DNA from: Cyclobacteriaceae bacterium | GTDB lineage: Bacteria; Bacteroidota; Bacteroidia; Cytophagales; Cyclobacteriaceae | Length of the DNA stretch: 64,000 bases | NCBI GenBank assembly: GCA_016787755.1 | Contig: JAEUUA010000020.1 | Span: 248,001-312,000, forward strand | Direction of reading: 5' to 3' | Part shown: positions 1 to 9,501 of the stretch, piece by piece | Layout of the letters: each line of letters opens with the position of its first letter | Position numbering within the stretch: the stretch's first letter is position 1 | Notes under the pieces: model-generated | Told to the model about the DNA's origin: nothing | What the model saw: the letters and a program-made list of their open reading frames with translations, nothing else | Database searches by the model: none | Translations under genes and position numbers: made by a program

Positions 1-94
1 AACCCCTATCCAAGCCAGTCCATTATATCTTTCTGATTCAAGTTTACGATTACATTTTGTAGAGATTCTGGAGATAATAGAAGCTCATATTGAA

Positions 95-547
95 TTAGTC
101 TTTTTCTTCATCTTCCTTAGATAGCTTTTTAAGTAAGTTCCCGTTGACATCGAAAATGAGATCAAAAGTTTGTTTACCCTTTTCTACCTCGACCTCGTAA
201 GTTATTTCGCCCTTCGATTCAATTTTTGCAGTCTCCTCAATTTCATACGCGGCAAAGTCCTTTTTTAAAAGCTCATGAATCGCAGATGGAAGTTCACTTT
301 TCTTGATTTCACGTTCAGTCTCTAAAATAGAACCGGTACCATCCAACACAACTGAAATTTCTGTTCCTTTTTGTTCAAAACTGGCTTCATAATTTGCGCC
401 TTCCTTACTCCAGTCTATGTCCTTTACTGCATAGTTTTTCTCCAGGCTCCTTTTGACGTTGACTGGAACTTCCTTAGGATTGATTTTTTGCGCGTTACCC
501 TGGGTGACTGCAAGTACAATTGCGAGGGCTACTATTATTGTTTTCAT
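95..547 (-). CDS. secreted PepSY-like (beta-lactamase-inhibitor-like fold) protein
   Basis: A 150-residue exported protein. I chose the start at 547 because it gives a clean Sec signal peptide (MKTIIVALAIVLAVTQGNAQ); upstream codons in the same frame only add a polar tail before it. The mature part is acidic and lysine-rich and shows two similar alpha-beta units: residues about 22-75 (PVNVKRSLEKNY, then YEASFEQKG) and about 85-145 (LPSAIHELLKKDF, then YEVEVEKGKQ). This is the pattern of the PepSY-like family (PF11396-type) of Bacteroidota periplasmic proteins. The function of that family is not settled; inhibitor or chaperone roles are guesses. It is transcribed on its own or after the EamA gene 75 bp upstream. 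Confidence 0.75.
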   Translation of the reverse strand: MKTIIVALAIVLAVTQGNAQKINPKEVPVNVKRSLEKNYAVKDIDWSKEGANYEASFEQKGTEISVVLDGTGSILETEREIKKSELPSAIHELLKKDFAAYEIEETAKIESKGEITYEVEVEKGKQTFDLIFDVNGNLLKKLSKEDEEKD

Positions 548-621
548 ATTCATTTGATTTTGTATAATCAAACTAACGATTTCATTCTGGAGCAACTCTG
601 GATTTTGATGTTGGTAGAAAT

Positions 622-1044
622 TTATTTCCAGATTAAAACAATCATGCCCACAAAAATCAGGCTGGCGCCAACGATGATCTTGGGAGTCATAGGTTCTTTC
701 AATAAGAAGAAAGAAAGTAGTAGTGTTATGATAATGCTTGCCTTATCTATTGCAGCAACATACGATACTAATCCATCCTTCATGGCTCTATAGTAAAAAA
801 TCCAGCTCAAGGTTGTGGTTATTCCAGATGCAACAAGAAGTGTTATTTGCAAAGTGGTCAGGTTAGCAAATTCTTTATATTTAGCTCCTATCAAATTAAT
901 TGCAGTAATGATTACAAAAATTACTGTCGTTCTAATTCCAAGCCCAAAGTCTGCACTGATATTTTGAAGACCGTATTTCGCCAGAACAGAGGTTAATCCG
1001 GCAAAAATCATGGAGATGATGGCGTAGATAATCCAGGTTTGCAT
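622..1044 (-). CDS. half-size EamA-family membrane transporter
   Basis: A 140-residue very hydrophobic protein with about five membrane segments: near residues 4-24, 37-55, 68-86, 95-112 and 118-138. It matches a single EamA unit (DMT superfamily), with the typical endings FYYRAMKDG and SLIFVGMIVLIWK. Full-size EamA carriers have ten segments, so a functional transporter would need dimerisation, as in SMR proteins. The substrate cannot be read from the sequence. Its start lies 31 bp from the stop of the frameshifted receptor gene, and both are on the minus strand. Confidence 0.75.
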   Translation of the reverse strand: MQTWIIYAIISMIFAGLTSVLAKYGLQNISADFGLGIRTTVIFVIITAINLIGAKYKEFANLTTLQITLLVASGITTTLSWIFYYRAMKDGLVSYVAAIDKASIIITLLLSFFLLKEPMTPKIIVGASLIFVGMIVLIWK

Positions 1045-1075
1045 GGCTGATTGGTTTAATGGTTCACCTTACTCA

Positions 1076-3483
1076 CTAAAACTTGTATGTATATCCAAGT
1101 CTAATAACTTGCGTTTCGTAATAATCAGTACTTACATAATTAAACCCATCACCTTTCACTTCTCTCTTAATGCGCAACGTGTTTGCTATGTCTGTTGCAT
1201 TCAGGAATACTTCACCCTTTCCGTTTTGCAAAGATTTTTTAACGCCAAGATCAATATATAAACGCGAATAGGTTTTTCCCTGTGGTACAACATCAGGTGC
1301 CATATAAACGCTTGTTAACTGCACATCATACTTTCCGGGCAGGTGAAAGAGACCATTGAGTTTAATGCTTCCGGAAAAAATTTCCTGTCGGGCGGCAGAG
1401 AATGTACTTTCCTGTGGATATTTATTGACTACGCTAAAGGCCTCGATGATATTTTGATATCCATTGAGATTTAGATTAAAGGTTGCCCACTTGCCGGCAT
1501 TCTGTGAGAGTATGACTTCAACTCCGGTTGTATAACTAAGCCCGGCATTTTGAAAAATATTGTAGATAAGATTACTGCCTGGCTCTATACTACCAATGCG
1601 TGTAATGGTGGACTCCATCCGTTTATGATATACCGCAGAATACAAATATCCCTCACTCCAATTTGACTTGTATCCAAGTTCAAATGAGTTGGTGAATTGC
1701 GGGCGAAGACCAGGGTTTCCGACCTTAATAATTTCGGCATCGTCATACTTGGGAAAGATACGTATATCCACTTCATTCGGTCTGTCAACTCTGCGATTGT
1801 AAAATACAGAAATCGTATTGTTGTTGTTGATCTTATAAGCCAGACGAAGGTTAGGAAAGGGTTGTGTATAATTATAACCATCGCTTTCATATGTATTATG
1901 TTCGGGATTTACTTTGTAATAGATTTCTACATACTCTACACGAAGACCCGCTTCCACTTCGAAGTCCTTATTTTCAAACAGGTAGTTCCCATACAATGCC
2001 GGAATAAGTTCACTGTAATTAGCCCAGCCACCCGCATTAACATTCAAGGGTGAATTGAGACCTGGAATGAAAAGCATGTTGGTTGGGATATAGCGGTTCC
2101 TCAATTTAATTCCGGTTTCAAACCGACCGTACTTAAGTGGCTGTACATAATCAACGTTAAAATCTACAACGTGTTCATCAGAAATCAGCTTGAATGAATC
2201 CTGCCCGGTATAGGTAGGCATGACATTCGTAAAAAAGTATTTTTCATCCTCTCTATGGAAAGTATAATTGAAGCCTACGTTTAATGATCGCCCAGGCTGT
2301 TTGAATTTATGCTGCCATGTAGCCACCTGGGTTACGGTCGTTTTTAATTCATCTTCCAAAAAACTCCAAAGACGTAGTCGCTCTGATAGATCGGCATTAA
2401 AAAACGGCTCATCACCTTCATCAAGAATTTTTTCGCTACTGAATAATCCTGACACCGTTAGTGTATTGTTGTCGTTAATGTACCAGTCGAATCCACCTTT
2501 TCCTGTTACGATGTTGGTAGTCCTGTTTCTTACTGTTTGTTGCCGTATGGTGTCTCCATTGTCATAGTACCTGTCGACAAACTCATTTTTATTTAATGTT
2601 TTTGTGTAGAGGTCGTCAACCTGAAGAAACAGATTTACTTTTTTATTTCGATAATTAATCGAAACAGAAGGATTTAGTTTTGGCGTTCCCTGGTATTGCG
2701 GACGAATGGTAGGATAGCTTTCTTTCTTCACCCATAATGCTCCCAAGCCTGCCGCCATTCCAACCTTGCCATTAAGTCCGTCTTTTACTTCTTTCTTATA
2801 AATTATGTTGATAATACCCGCGTTACCATTAGCATCATACTTTGCGGATGGATTGTTAATAACCTCAATACGTTCGATAGCCGAGGCAGGAATATTATCG
2901 AGCGCACGCTGATTGCCAAAGCCTGTCAACGCGGTTTGTTTTCCATCGATAAGCACGACTACTTTATCGCTCCCCCTCAATCGCACTTTTCCATCATCGC
3001 TTACCGTAACACCTGGTAGATTTTGCATGACCTGCATGAGGGAACCTCCACTCTGGTTAACATTATCTGCTACTGAAAATGTTTTCTTATCAAGACTTTC
3101 TGCAACGGCATCCTGAGTACCATTACCAAGATTTCATTTAGAGAAGTTACATTCTCTTCAAGTTCTATTATCCCCAGGTCAAGAAACTCACTTAGCTTGC
3201 CTATCAGTATAGAGGTTGTGCGTGTATGATAGCCAACAAATGATGCTTCCAGTATATAATTTCCAGGTTTCGCATTGCTCAAAGTATAACGACCTTCAGC
3301 GTCAGTGACGGCTCCCGTTACAAATGAATTATCTTGTTCCAGTTTCAGCACAACATTTACGTAAGATAAATTATCTTTTGAAGCTCTATCCTTTATAACT
3401 CCTGATAGTGTAACACTCTTAACCTGCGAGAAGGTGAAAATTGAAGTTGATAGTAACAGAATTAGAACATTTAAATTTTTCAT
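1076..3483 (-). pseudogene. TonB-dependent receptor-like outer membrane protein (carboxypeptidase-like domain plus beta-barrel), frameshifted
   Basis: The 5' frame (3483 to 3070) encodes a signal peptide (MKNLNVLILLLSTSIFTFSQ). It continues into a carboxypeptidase-regulatory-like domain (VTLSGVIKD, VTDAEGRYTLSNAKPG, GYHTRTTSILIG) and ends out of frame after LNEILV. The next frame is open from 3133 down to 1076. It continues the same family with DAVAESLDKKTFSV, a plug domain (MQVMQNLPGVTVSDDGKV, KVVVLIDGKQ, IERIEVINNPSAKYD) and a ~500-residue barrel ending YYETQVIRLGYTYKF. This is the OMP_b-brl_3-type receptor family. The two frames overlap at 3070-3133, and a one-base slip between about 3114 and 3133 would join them. 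It could be a real mutation, phase variation or an assembly error. The ligand is unknown. Confidence 0.75.
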
Positions 3484-3583
3484 AATTTGATTGTGCACCT
3501 TAAATTTCCTTAGCAATTCTGGATGAAAATTGGATTTTATTTAACTATTTCATTTCGTGGACTTTAGGCTCGATCATAGAATT

Positions 3584-4654
3584 TCACCTTGCATTATCCT
3601 CAAATTCATGAATTGCAAATTCCAGCTTAGTTAACTTTCCATTTTTATAACAATAAAACTCAATCGCCTCCGGCTCCCTGAACCGGAATACTTTTTCAAT
3701 CATGATATGGTCAAATTCCTTGATCAATTCACTGTACTTTATTTTGAATTCCGTTGGCAAATCATCCGGTAATAACGGGCGTTCAATTTCCAATCCATCA
3801 TCAAAATTGAATTCAAGAACCAGATTACTATTTCTCCAGTTTACCGTTGTTTCTGCACCTTGATTTATCAAATGGGTGGATAGAACTACGCTGTCCTGTT
3901 TGATTATCTTTTGTCCGGTTTCGCCCATTAGGATAAAACCAGATATTACCATTGCACCATATCCGATTTTTCTGAATAACAACTCACTGATGAGAGGAAG
4001 AATGTGCTTGACTGACACGGAGGAGATTATTGAACCGATAGCAATAGCCAAACCAAAAAGAAGTGCGTTGGTTGACGAAAGCCCTAGTGCGATATAAATG
4101 ACTAATTTAATTCCATGAAGAAAAATCTCATTGGCGGCTCTTGTAGCTACAATTTGTTCTTTACTTAGGCCGTAGCGTAAGTAAAACCGATTGAATAAGA
4201 GACCAATGGCACCCGTTATACCGGACACGAATCCGGCAATAAATCCAACAATTGAGAGAATGAATTTTGGATAGGGCTTCTCTTCAGAGGTAGTTTGCTT
4301 TCTGCTTCTGAAAAGTTCAGGCAAATTACTGATTAGAAATAGTGAAACTACTATTTGGAGGTAAAGTGGATTGATATACTTAATAAGCCAAGCACCTAAT
4401 AATACAGCAGGTATTGAAAAAGGCACGAACCATGAAAATATTTTCCAGTTTACATGTTTTCTAAAAATCACCACTCGAGAAGCGGAGCTACTAAAGGTGC
4501 CTATCGTTAGTGCGAAGGGTACATGGGTGACGGGCAACAACCAATTCAGAATCGGTATTAAAATCAAACTAGCCCCTCCTCCTGAAATTGCACTTAGCCA
4601 AAAAGCTATTACTGTTGCAAAAAAAAGGAGTACGATTTTCAATCCTAAAAGCAT
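3584..4654 (-). CDS. TauE/SafE-family permease with a soluble C-terminal extension
   Basis: 356 residues. The first ~245 form about eight membrane segments in two repeats typical of TauE/SafE anion exporters: FWLSAISGGGASLILIPIL near the N-terminus and FIAGFVSGITGAIGLLFNRF in the second half. Family members are linked to sulfite, sulfoacetate or other organosulfur anions, but the substrate cannot be told here. After the last segment there is a hydrophilic tail of about 100 residues (from about 250 to the end, with NFDDGLEIERPLLPDD and FRFREPEAIEFYCYKNGKL) that is not part of the permease family. It follows the two-component genes by 62 bp on the same strand and may be in their operon. Confidence 0.85.
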   Translation of the reverse strand: MLLGLKIVLLFFATVIAFWLSAISGGGASLILIPILNWLLPVTHVPFALTIGTFSSSASRVVIFRKHVNWKIFSWFVPFSIPAVLLGAWLIKYINPLYLQIVVSLFLISNLPELFRSRKQTTSEEKPYPKFILSIVGFIAGFVSGITGAIGLLFNRFYLRYGLSKEQIVATRAANEIFLHGIKLVIYIALGLSSTNALLFGLAIAIGSIISSVSVKHILPLISELLFRKIGYGAMVISGFILMGETGQKIIKQDSVVLSTHLINQGAETTVNWRNSNLVLEFNFDDGLEIERPLLPDDLPTEFKIKYSELIKEFDHIMIEKVFRFREPEAIEFYCYKNGKLTKLEFAIHEFEDNAR

Positions 4655-4716
4655 TATAAGACAATTTGATTGTTTGGATGTAGAGGATTACATATTTCAA
4701 CGGATTGCCTTTTAAA

Positions 4717-5988
4717 TTAAAACGCGACAGAAAAAGTATGCACACCAGAATGAAAATTGTAGTGTAACTCATACAAGCAGGTATCACAAATCTTTTTTAC
4801 GATTGCCAATCCCAGGCCTGAGCTGTTCTCGCTTCTGCCTTCCTTACTAAATCGTTCAAATATTTTTTCTGGATTCATTTTTAATGGATTACCGGTATTG
4901 GTAATTGTGAGTACCCGATCAGTAATTTCAACGGTGACTTTTCCATTTACATTTGTGTGCCTGATTGCATTATGAAAAAGGTTTGTTAAGAGAACCTCTA
5001 GTAACGTTGAATTAGCTTTAATTGCTAAAGGATTGATAGTAGTTTGAATAGATATATTCCCCAAATCTGCCATTGGGTGCAAATTCCACAATAGTTTCTT
5101 TGTCAATGCAGCTAAATCTATTTCTTCTACTTCATTAAATTGGTCATTATCGATCTTACTGAGCAATAGTAAATTCTTATTGAGCCTTGCCATACGTTGC
5201 GCTGTTTCTTCCAGGTCAAGTAGGGTAGCCGCGCCTGACTCTGTGAGTCCGGGAATCTGCATCAGGTTATCCAGTTTAGATTGAAAAATGGATAATGGTG
5301 TTTGCAACTCATGCGAGGCATTTTCGATAAATTCCTTCTGCTCCAAAAACACCTTCCGGTTTCGATCCGTCAAATGGCTTATTGTCTTATTGAGGTCATC
5401 AAACTCGATGATATTTGTTTTTTCCGGAATTATGGATTCGCTTTTGTCCAGTTCATACGCCTTCAATTGATTAAGGGTATTGTAAAATGGTTTCCATAAT
5501 TTTCGAGACAACGAGCGATTTAGCAAGAGTAGCCCCGCTGCAAGAAGTACGATGAGGATCACCTGAACGATTCCAAGTGCCATCACAAGCTCATTATTGT
5601 CCACCAACGACATTTTAATTGTGAGGAGGTAAGGCTTATCCTTTATAATTATATTGGAAGATAATGTTCGAAATGGATGTAACTCATGTTCAATGCTATC
5701 ATACATGGATATGGTTTCATACTTCTGTCCGGCAGACATAATATCCGATGGAGTAAGTACAATATCATACGAAAGCTGATCCCAGATTTTTAAATCCATT
5801 TCCAGGTCTTCCAGGTACTCATAACTTTTAATGTGTTTGATAAATTGATTAGTGTGCAGCGCTAGTGACTCATCCACTTCCTCGTTTATTATTTGACGGA
5901 TGGAGAAGATTGAAATAGGAATACTGATAAGTACAAGTATTAAAGAATACAAAAGCAAACTGCGTAAACTAACTTGTAATAATCTCAT
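4717..5988 (-). CDS. sensor histidine kinase, OmpR-partner type
   Basis: 423 residues. Two membrane segments (about 10-30 and 136-157) flank a ~105-residue periplasmic sensor of no recognised family. They are followed by a HAMP-like linker, a HisKA domain with the phospho-acceptor His226 in ENASHELQTPLS, and a HATPase domain with an N-box (LTNLFHNAIRHT) and a G-box (GLGLAIVKKICD). It should autophosphorylate and pass phosphate to the response regulator whose gene overlaps its start by 4 bp (5985-5988). The signal is unknown; the neighbouring LTA-synthase-like and permease genes suggest an envelope signal, which is inference. Confidence 0.93.
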   Translation of the reverse strand: MRLLQVSLRSLLLYSLILVLISIPISIFSIRQIINEEVDESLALHTNQFIKHIKSYEYLEDLEMDLKIWDQLSYDIVLTPSDIMSAGQKYETISMYDSIEHELHPFRTLSSNIIIKDKPYLLTIKMSLVDNNELVMALGIVQVILIVLLAAGLLLLNRSLSRKLWKPFYNTLNQLKAYELDKSESIIPEKTNIIEFDDLNKTISHLTDRNRKVFLEQKEFIENASHELQTPLSIFQSKLDNLMQIPGLTESGAATLLDLEETAQRMARLNKNLLLLSKIDNDQFNEVEEIDLAALTKKLLWNLHPMADLGNISIQTTINPLAIKANSTLLEVLLTNLFHNAIRHTNVNGKVTVEITDRVLTITNTGNPLKMNPEKIFERFSKEGRSENSSGLGLAIVKKICDTCLYELHYNFHSGVHTFSVAF

Positions 5989-6659
5989 GCAGTAAATTTA
6001 TAGCCTAGTCCGTATATAGTTTTAATATAATCCGCACACCCTGATTCTGTTAACTTCTTTTTTAGGTTTTTTATGTGAGAATAGATGAAGTCAAATTTAT
6101 CCATCAGTTCGGCATCATCACCCGACAAGTGCTCAGCAATAGCATTTTTAGACACAACACGATTTTTGTTAGCGATTAGGAATATCAATAAGTCATATTC
6201 CTTACGTGTTAATTCGATTTCTTTCCCACTTACAGACACCGTTTTGCCAAGTAGGTCAACGTCAATTTCATGAAATGATATTTTGTTATTTCCATCAAAT
6301 CGTTTCCTTCTAATAACTGCTGATATGCGCGCACTAAGTTCAGGCAGGTAAAATGGCTTAGGCAGATAATCATCAGCGCCCAGGTTTAGACCGGCTATGC
6401 GGTCATCAAATGATCCCTTTGCCGTTATCATAATTACACCGTCCGTCTTATGATTTTCTCTTAGCTTTTCCAATATCTTTAAACCGTTTCCATCCGGTAA
6501 CGATATATCCAACAAGATGCAGTCATAATCGAAAAGGAGGATTTTCTCATTGGCCTCACTGGCAGTATAAGCGACCTCGCACACATAGCTTTCCTGACGC
6601 AGGAACTGCGCCATGCTTTTTACAAGCTGTTTCTCGTCTTCAATTATTAGAATTTTCAT
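5985..6659 (-). CDS. OmpR/PhoB-family response regulator
   Basis: 224 residues. The receiver domain (1-115) has the acidic pair E7/D8, phospho-acceptor Asp51 in ILLDISLPDG, Thr79 and Lys101 in LPKPF. The C-terminal winged-helix domain (about 128-224) has the typical LTRKEYDLLIFLI and IKTIYGLGYKF signatures. It is the transcription-factor partner of the kinase encoded immediately downstream with a 4-bp overlap. The targets are unknown. The sulfatase gene 26 bp upstream on the same strand probably shares the transcript. Confidence 0.95.
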   Translation of the reverse strand: MKILIIEDEKQLVKSMAQFLRQESYVCEVAYTASEANEKILLFDYDCILLDISLPDGNGLKILEKLRENHKTDGVIMITAKGSFDDRIAGLNLGADDYLPKPFYLPELSARISAVIRRKRFDGNNKISFHEIDVDLLGKTVSVSGKEIELTRKEYDLLIFLIANKNRVVSKNAIAEHLSGDDAELMDKFDFIYSHIKNLKKKLTESGCADYIKTIYGLGYKFTA

Positions 6660-6685
6660 GTTTAACGGTCAGAAGATAACCAAAA

Positions 6686-8599
6686 CTAGTTCATCAGTCC
6701 ATGAGTAAATGAATAACTGGCAGTTTGGTACCAGGCAATGGCTTCATTAATCGTATTTTGGTCTGGTTTTGACTTTACCTGTTCTTTGCCGGAAACAGTA
6801 AAGTATTCAACTTTTAGTTGAGGCGACAAAACAATTAATTTATCACCCTTTATATATCCAAGACTTTGGTAGGTGCTAATAAAAGCCCGTTCGCGCCCAG
6901 GTTCTAGTTTAAACATATCATATCCATAAAATTTACTGGTGTACGAGAAATTTAAAAGACCCAATATGGTTGGCCCAATATCAATTTGACTCATCAGCCT
7001 CTCCATTCTTCCAGGAGCAATATGAGAGGGAGCGTAAATAAGCATTGGGATATGATATTTGTTCACCGGTAACTCCGTTTTACCCGCACTGGATGCGCAA
7101 TGGTCAGCCACAATAACAAATAGTGTATTGTTGAACCAGGGTTTTCGAGAGGATTCCTTAATAAACTTCCCAATCGCGTAATCGGTGTATTTAACAGCAC
7201 CTTGTCGGCTTGTGTGTGACGGTATATCAATCCTTCCTTCTGGATAGGTGTAAGGCCTATGGTTAGAAGTGGTCATAATGTGTGCAAAGACAGGTTTTTC
7301 AGTCGAACTCTTGTCCATTTCCTTTATGGCTAATTCAAAGAGATTCTCATCAGCTACACCCCAAACGTTTTCGTAATCAATATCCTCATCAGCAATGGCA
7401 GATCTGTCTACAACGGTATACCCGTTGTTGGCAAAAAAGTAGCTCATGTTATCGAAATAACCATAACCACCATAGATGTATTTGCTTTCATAACCTTTTT
7501 CATTGAACACTTTTCCAAGAGAGAATAACGCTTCATTATGAGGCCGCCTAACAATGGACTGACCTGGTGTAGGCGGCACACAAAGCGATAAGGCTTCCAG
7601 TCCGCGGACAGTGCGAGTGCCTGTAGCATACAAATTAGTGAATAGTAAACTTCGTTGTGCCAAGGAGTCAAGAAATGGAGTAATGCCTTGCTGGTTGCCA
7701 AAGGAAGCCATGAAATTGGCACTAAAACTCTCTACGCTTATCAACACTACATTTAGTTTCTTTTCTTCGCCAACATTAGAAATTTGCCTGTTAATACTTT
7801 CTTCATTTGAGCCGACAAATTCAGCATCGGATGTTTTTAGTAATTGATGTACTAAGGAAAATGCTTCCTTACTATTAATACGTTTATAGAATTGATCATA
7901 ATCTAATTCATTGTTTCGGTAGGCAGCAAATAATTCATAAAGTCCGTTGCCTGCAAGTTCATTCACATACGCATTATCGCTAAAGCGATGTTGTTTATTT
8001 GTAACGAAAAAGAAAATCACGACTACTAAAACCCCATAAAGACCAACAAACTTCGTTCGTTGCCAGAATGGTGTTTGATCAATGTTACTCTCTTTGATTT
8101 TGTTTTTTAATGAGTAGACAAACAGCAATGAGATAATACTAATTGCCAGCACAATCCATCCGATAGGATACGATTGTTGAATGTTTCCAATGACTTCTGT
8201 TGTATAGACCAGATAGTCTACTGCTATAAAATTGAAACGGGTGTTGAACTCATCCCAAAAGAAATATTCAGAAACTGCATTAAAGAGTAAAAGAAAAGTG
8301 AGTACTGAAAATAATCCATAGAGTACAAAACGGTGCCAGGCTTTACCATAAATCCGCTTCGGTACAAGCCATAAATACACCATCATGGGTATGCCTACAT
8401 AGGCCGAATTAACCAGGTCGTAGAAAAGTCCGATTACAAAAAGCCCTGCCAGATTTAGAAAAGAGAAATCAACTGAAGACGTTGATTTAATAAGTAGAGA
8501 TATTCTGGTAAGGAAGGAAATGCCAACAACGATTCCAGTAAGTAATACCAAAAGCCCATATCTCTGTGAAGCTATTTTTGAAATATACCGATTAACCAT
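6686..8599 (-). CDS. LTA-synthase-family membrane sulfatase (phosphoglycerol-transferase-like)
   Basis: 637 residues. Five hydrophobic segments in the first ~200 residues are followed by an extracytoplasmic alkaline-phosphatase-fold domain from about 280. Metal and catalytic residues of the family are visible: Glu290 in LISVES, the probable nucleophile Thr330 in TGTRTVRGLEA, and the metal site IVADHCASS. In Gram-positives LtaS polymerises glycerol-phosphate. In Gram-negatives relatives transfer phosphoglycerol or phosphoethanolamine-type groups to glycans or lipids. The Bacteroidota substrate is not known, so only the envelope phosphotransferase role is supported. It lies between a channel-like gene and the two-component pair, all on the minus strand. 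Confidence 0.88.
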   Translation of the reverse strand: MVNRYISKIASQRYGLLVLLTGIVVGISFLTRISLLIKSTSSVDFSFLNLAGLFVIGLFYDLVNSAYVGIPMMVYLWLVPKRIYGKAWHRFVLYGLFSVLTFLLLFNAVSEYFFWDEFNTRFNFIAVDYLVYTTEVIGNIQQSYPIGWIVLAISIISLLFVYSLKNKIKESNIDQTPFWQRTKFVGLYGVLVVVIFFFVTNKQHRFSDNAYVNELAGNGLYELFAAYRNNELDYDQFYKRINSKEAFSLVHQLLKTSDAEFVGSNEESINRQISNVGEEKKLNVVLISVESFSANFMASFGNQQGITPFLDSLAQRSLLFTNLYATGTRTVRGLEALSLCVPPTPGQSIVRRPHNEALFSLGKVFNEKGYESKYIYGGYGYFDNMSYFFANNGYTVVDRSAIADEDIDYENVWGVADENLFELAIKEMDKSSTEKPVFAHIMTTSNHRPYTYPEGRIDIPSHTSRQGAVKYTDYAIGKFIKESSRKPWFNNTLFVIVADHCASSAGKTELPVNKYHIPMLIYAPSHIAPGRMERLMSQIDIGPTILGLLNFSYTSKFYGYDMFKLEPGRERAFISTYQSLGYIKGDKLIVLSPQLKVEYFTVSGKEQVKSKPDQNTINEAIAWYQTASYSFTHGLMN

Positions 8600-8658
8600 A
8601 CCGCGAATGAACGCGGTGATTCTGGAGAGATTCTGTAGCCAATCGAATGGTAAGTCCG

Positions 8659-9018
8659 TTAGTTCTCTTTTTCTGTGGTTGCCTCTACATGTAAAATATG
8701 CAAAAGCCTGTGAACAATAGGTGCAAAAAACACTGCTGTAATGCTTAAAAAGGCCACCCCGCTATATAAGGCATAAAACGATGAAAAGAGTTTTGCCTGT
8801 TCAGTTGTCATTTCCACCACAGGCCCCATTCCGGTTAAAATCATACAAGACATGTGGAAACTGTCTAGCCACATCAGGTTTGCAAACTGGTAATAGCCCA
8901 CAGTGCCAATGCAGACTGATATTGAAATAAGCAAGAAGGCAAACAGACCAAATCGCGTTTGTCGAAGTAAGAATCTTGGAAAGGATGCAACCTTTTGTTT
9001 TCGATGTTCTAGTGGCAT
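8659..9018 (-). CDS. small two-segment membrane protein, possibly channel-like
   Basis: 119 residues from the Met codon at 9018 (MPLEHRKQKV); the reading frame stays open further upstream but with no plausible coding sequence. Two membrane helices (about 26-44 and 84-105) flank a short loop containing SCMILTGMGPV, which could be a pore-loop-like element. The C-terminus is HRLLHILHVEATTEKEN. I recall similar unnamed Bacteroidota proteins sometimes labelled as ion-channel family, but I cannot confirm that here. It is 59 bp upstream of the LTA-synthase-like gene on the same strand. Confidence 0.55.
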   Translation of the reverse strand: MPLEHRKQKVASFPRFLLRQTRFGLFAFLLISISVCIGTVGYYQFANLMWLDSFHMSCMILTGMGPVVEMTTEQAKLFSSFYALYSGVAFLSITAVFFAPIVHRLLHILHVEATTEKEN

Positions 9019-9130
9019 TATGCTTAACTTTAATGTTAGTAAATTAATATTTTTTTTAAAATGAATTTGTGTATAGCAGTAGCGCGCATAATCTAAAGCG
9101 ATTAAACATTCGATTAAGTTCATCAAAAAA

Positions 9131-9153
9131 GAGCCCCCTAAAAAGGGAGCTCT
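9131..9153 (-). terminator. hairpin terminator followed by a T-run (minus strand)
   Basis: GAGCCCCCT and AGGGAGCTC pair with one mismatch around a short A-loop. On the minus strand a run of six T follows. It would end a minus-strand transcript arriving from about 9150-9300, where the only candidate is the small ORF below or an untranslated RNA. The stop codon of that ORF lies inside the hairpin. Confidence 0.5.
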
Positions 9154-9302
9154 GAAACTGCAACCTCAAGCCACAAGAACCTGAGGAAAACCTCTTTGAT
9201 GCCAGAGGGAAACCATGCAAACAGAAATGGCTTAACGCCAAAGCGAACGCCAACCGATAGCCACCAGCCACCGATATTGACTTTTATAATATATTTAAAC
9301 AT
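9138..9302 (-). CDS. possible 54-residue small protein
   Basis: An ATG-initiated frame of 54 codons that starts MFKYIIKVNIGGWWLSVGVR and ends SELPF. It is hydrophobic and aromatic-rich (four Trp, nine Phe) with no recognised family. Support is modest. The frame is open, it is followed directly by a T-run hairpin, and it sits next to an inverted repeat that it shares with the divergent gene at 9502. It could equally be a non-coding RNA or chance. Codon use could not be tested. Confidence 0.3.
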   Translation of the reverse strand: MFKYIIKVNIGGWWLSVGVRFGVKPFLFAWFPSGIKEVFLRFLWLEVAVSELPF

Positions 9303-9319
9303 GGCGCAATCCCACGGGA

Positions 9320-9444
9320 CCGGATAGAAAGATGCAAGGGCTGCCGTAAAAAAATACTACCCGAGGAATGAGTGCTGGAAAGCAGGGGAGGGTGGAGATT
9401 TTTTTACGAGCAGGCGTAGCGAACCCTTGCAGCTTTCTATTCCG
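9320..9444. repeat. long imperfect inverted repeat between divergent units
   Basis: The left arm (9320-9354: CCGGATAGAAAGATGCAAGG, then GCTGCCGTAAAAAAAT) is complementary to the right arm (9399-9444: ATTTTTTTACGAGCAGG ... CCCTTGCAGCTTTCTATTCC) apart from a ~10-nt bulge in the right arm and a few mismatches. The ~44-nt loop is purine-rich. Read outward, each arm is the upstream region of one of the two divergent units. The structure could be a paired promoter/operator, a mobile-element end or a folded single-strand recombination site. Confidence 0.6.
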
Positions 9445-9452
9445 CAAGCCCG

Positions 9453-9460
9453 TAACTTTG
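9453..9460 (+). promoter_or_regulatory. -7 promoter motif TAnnTTTG for the gene at 9502
   Basis: TAACTTTG fits the Bacteroidota sigma-A -7 consensus TAnnTTTG. It ends 41 bp before the ATG at 9502 and decides against starting the gene at upstream non-ATG codons. A TTG at 9427-9429 could be the -33 box, although the spacing is slightly long. Confidence 0.45.
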
Positions 9461-9501
9461 TGTTATGTTTAAAGTTTATAAAATTACCAAACGAAAAGTC
9501 T

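Noticed and set aside
9056..9271. 71-codon minus-strand frame starting MAGGYRLAFALALSHF
   Set aside because: It overlaps the terminator hairpin and is a shifted frame of the 54-codon frame; Ser/Phe-rich low-order sequence without coding character.
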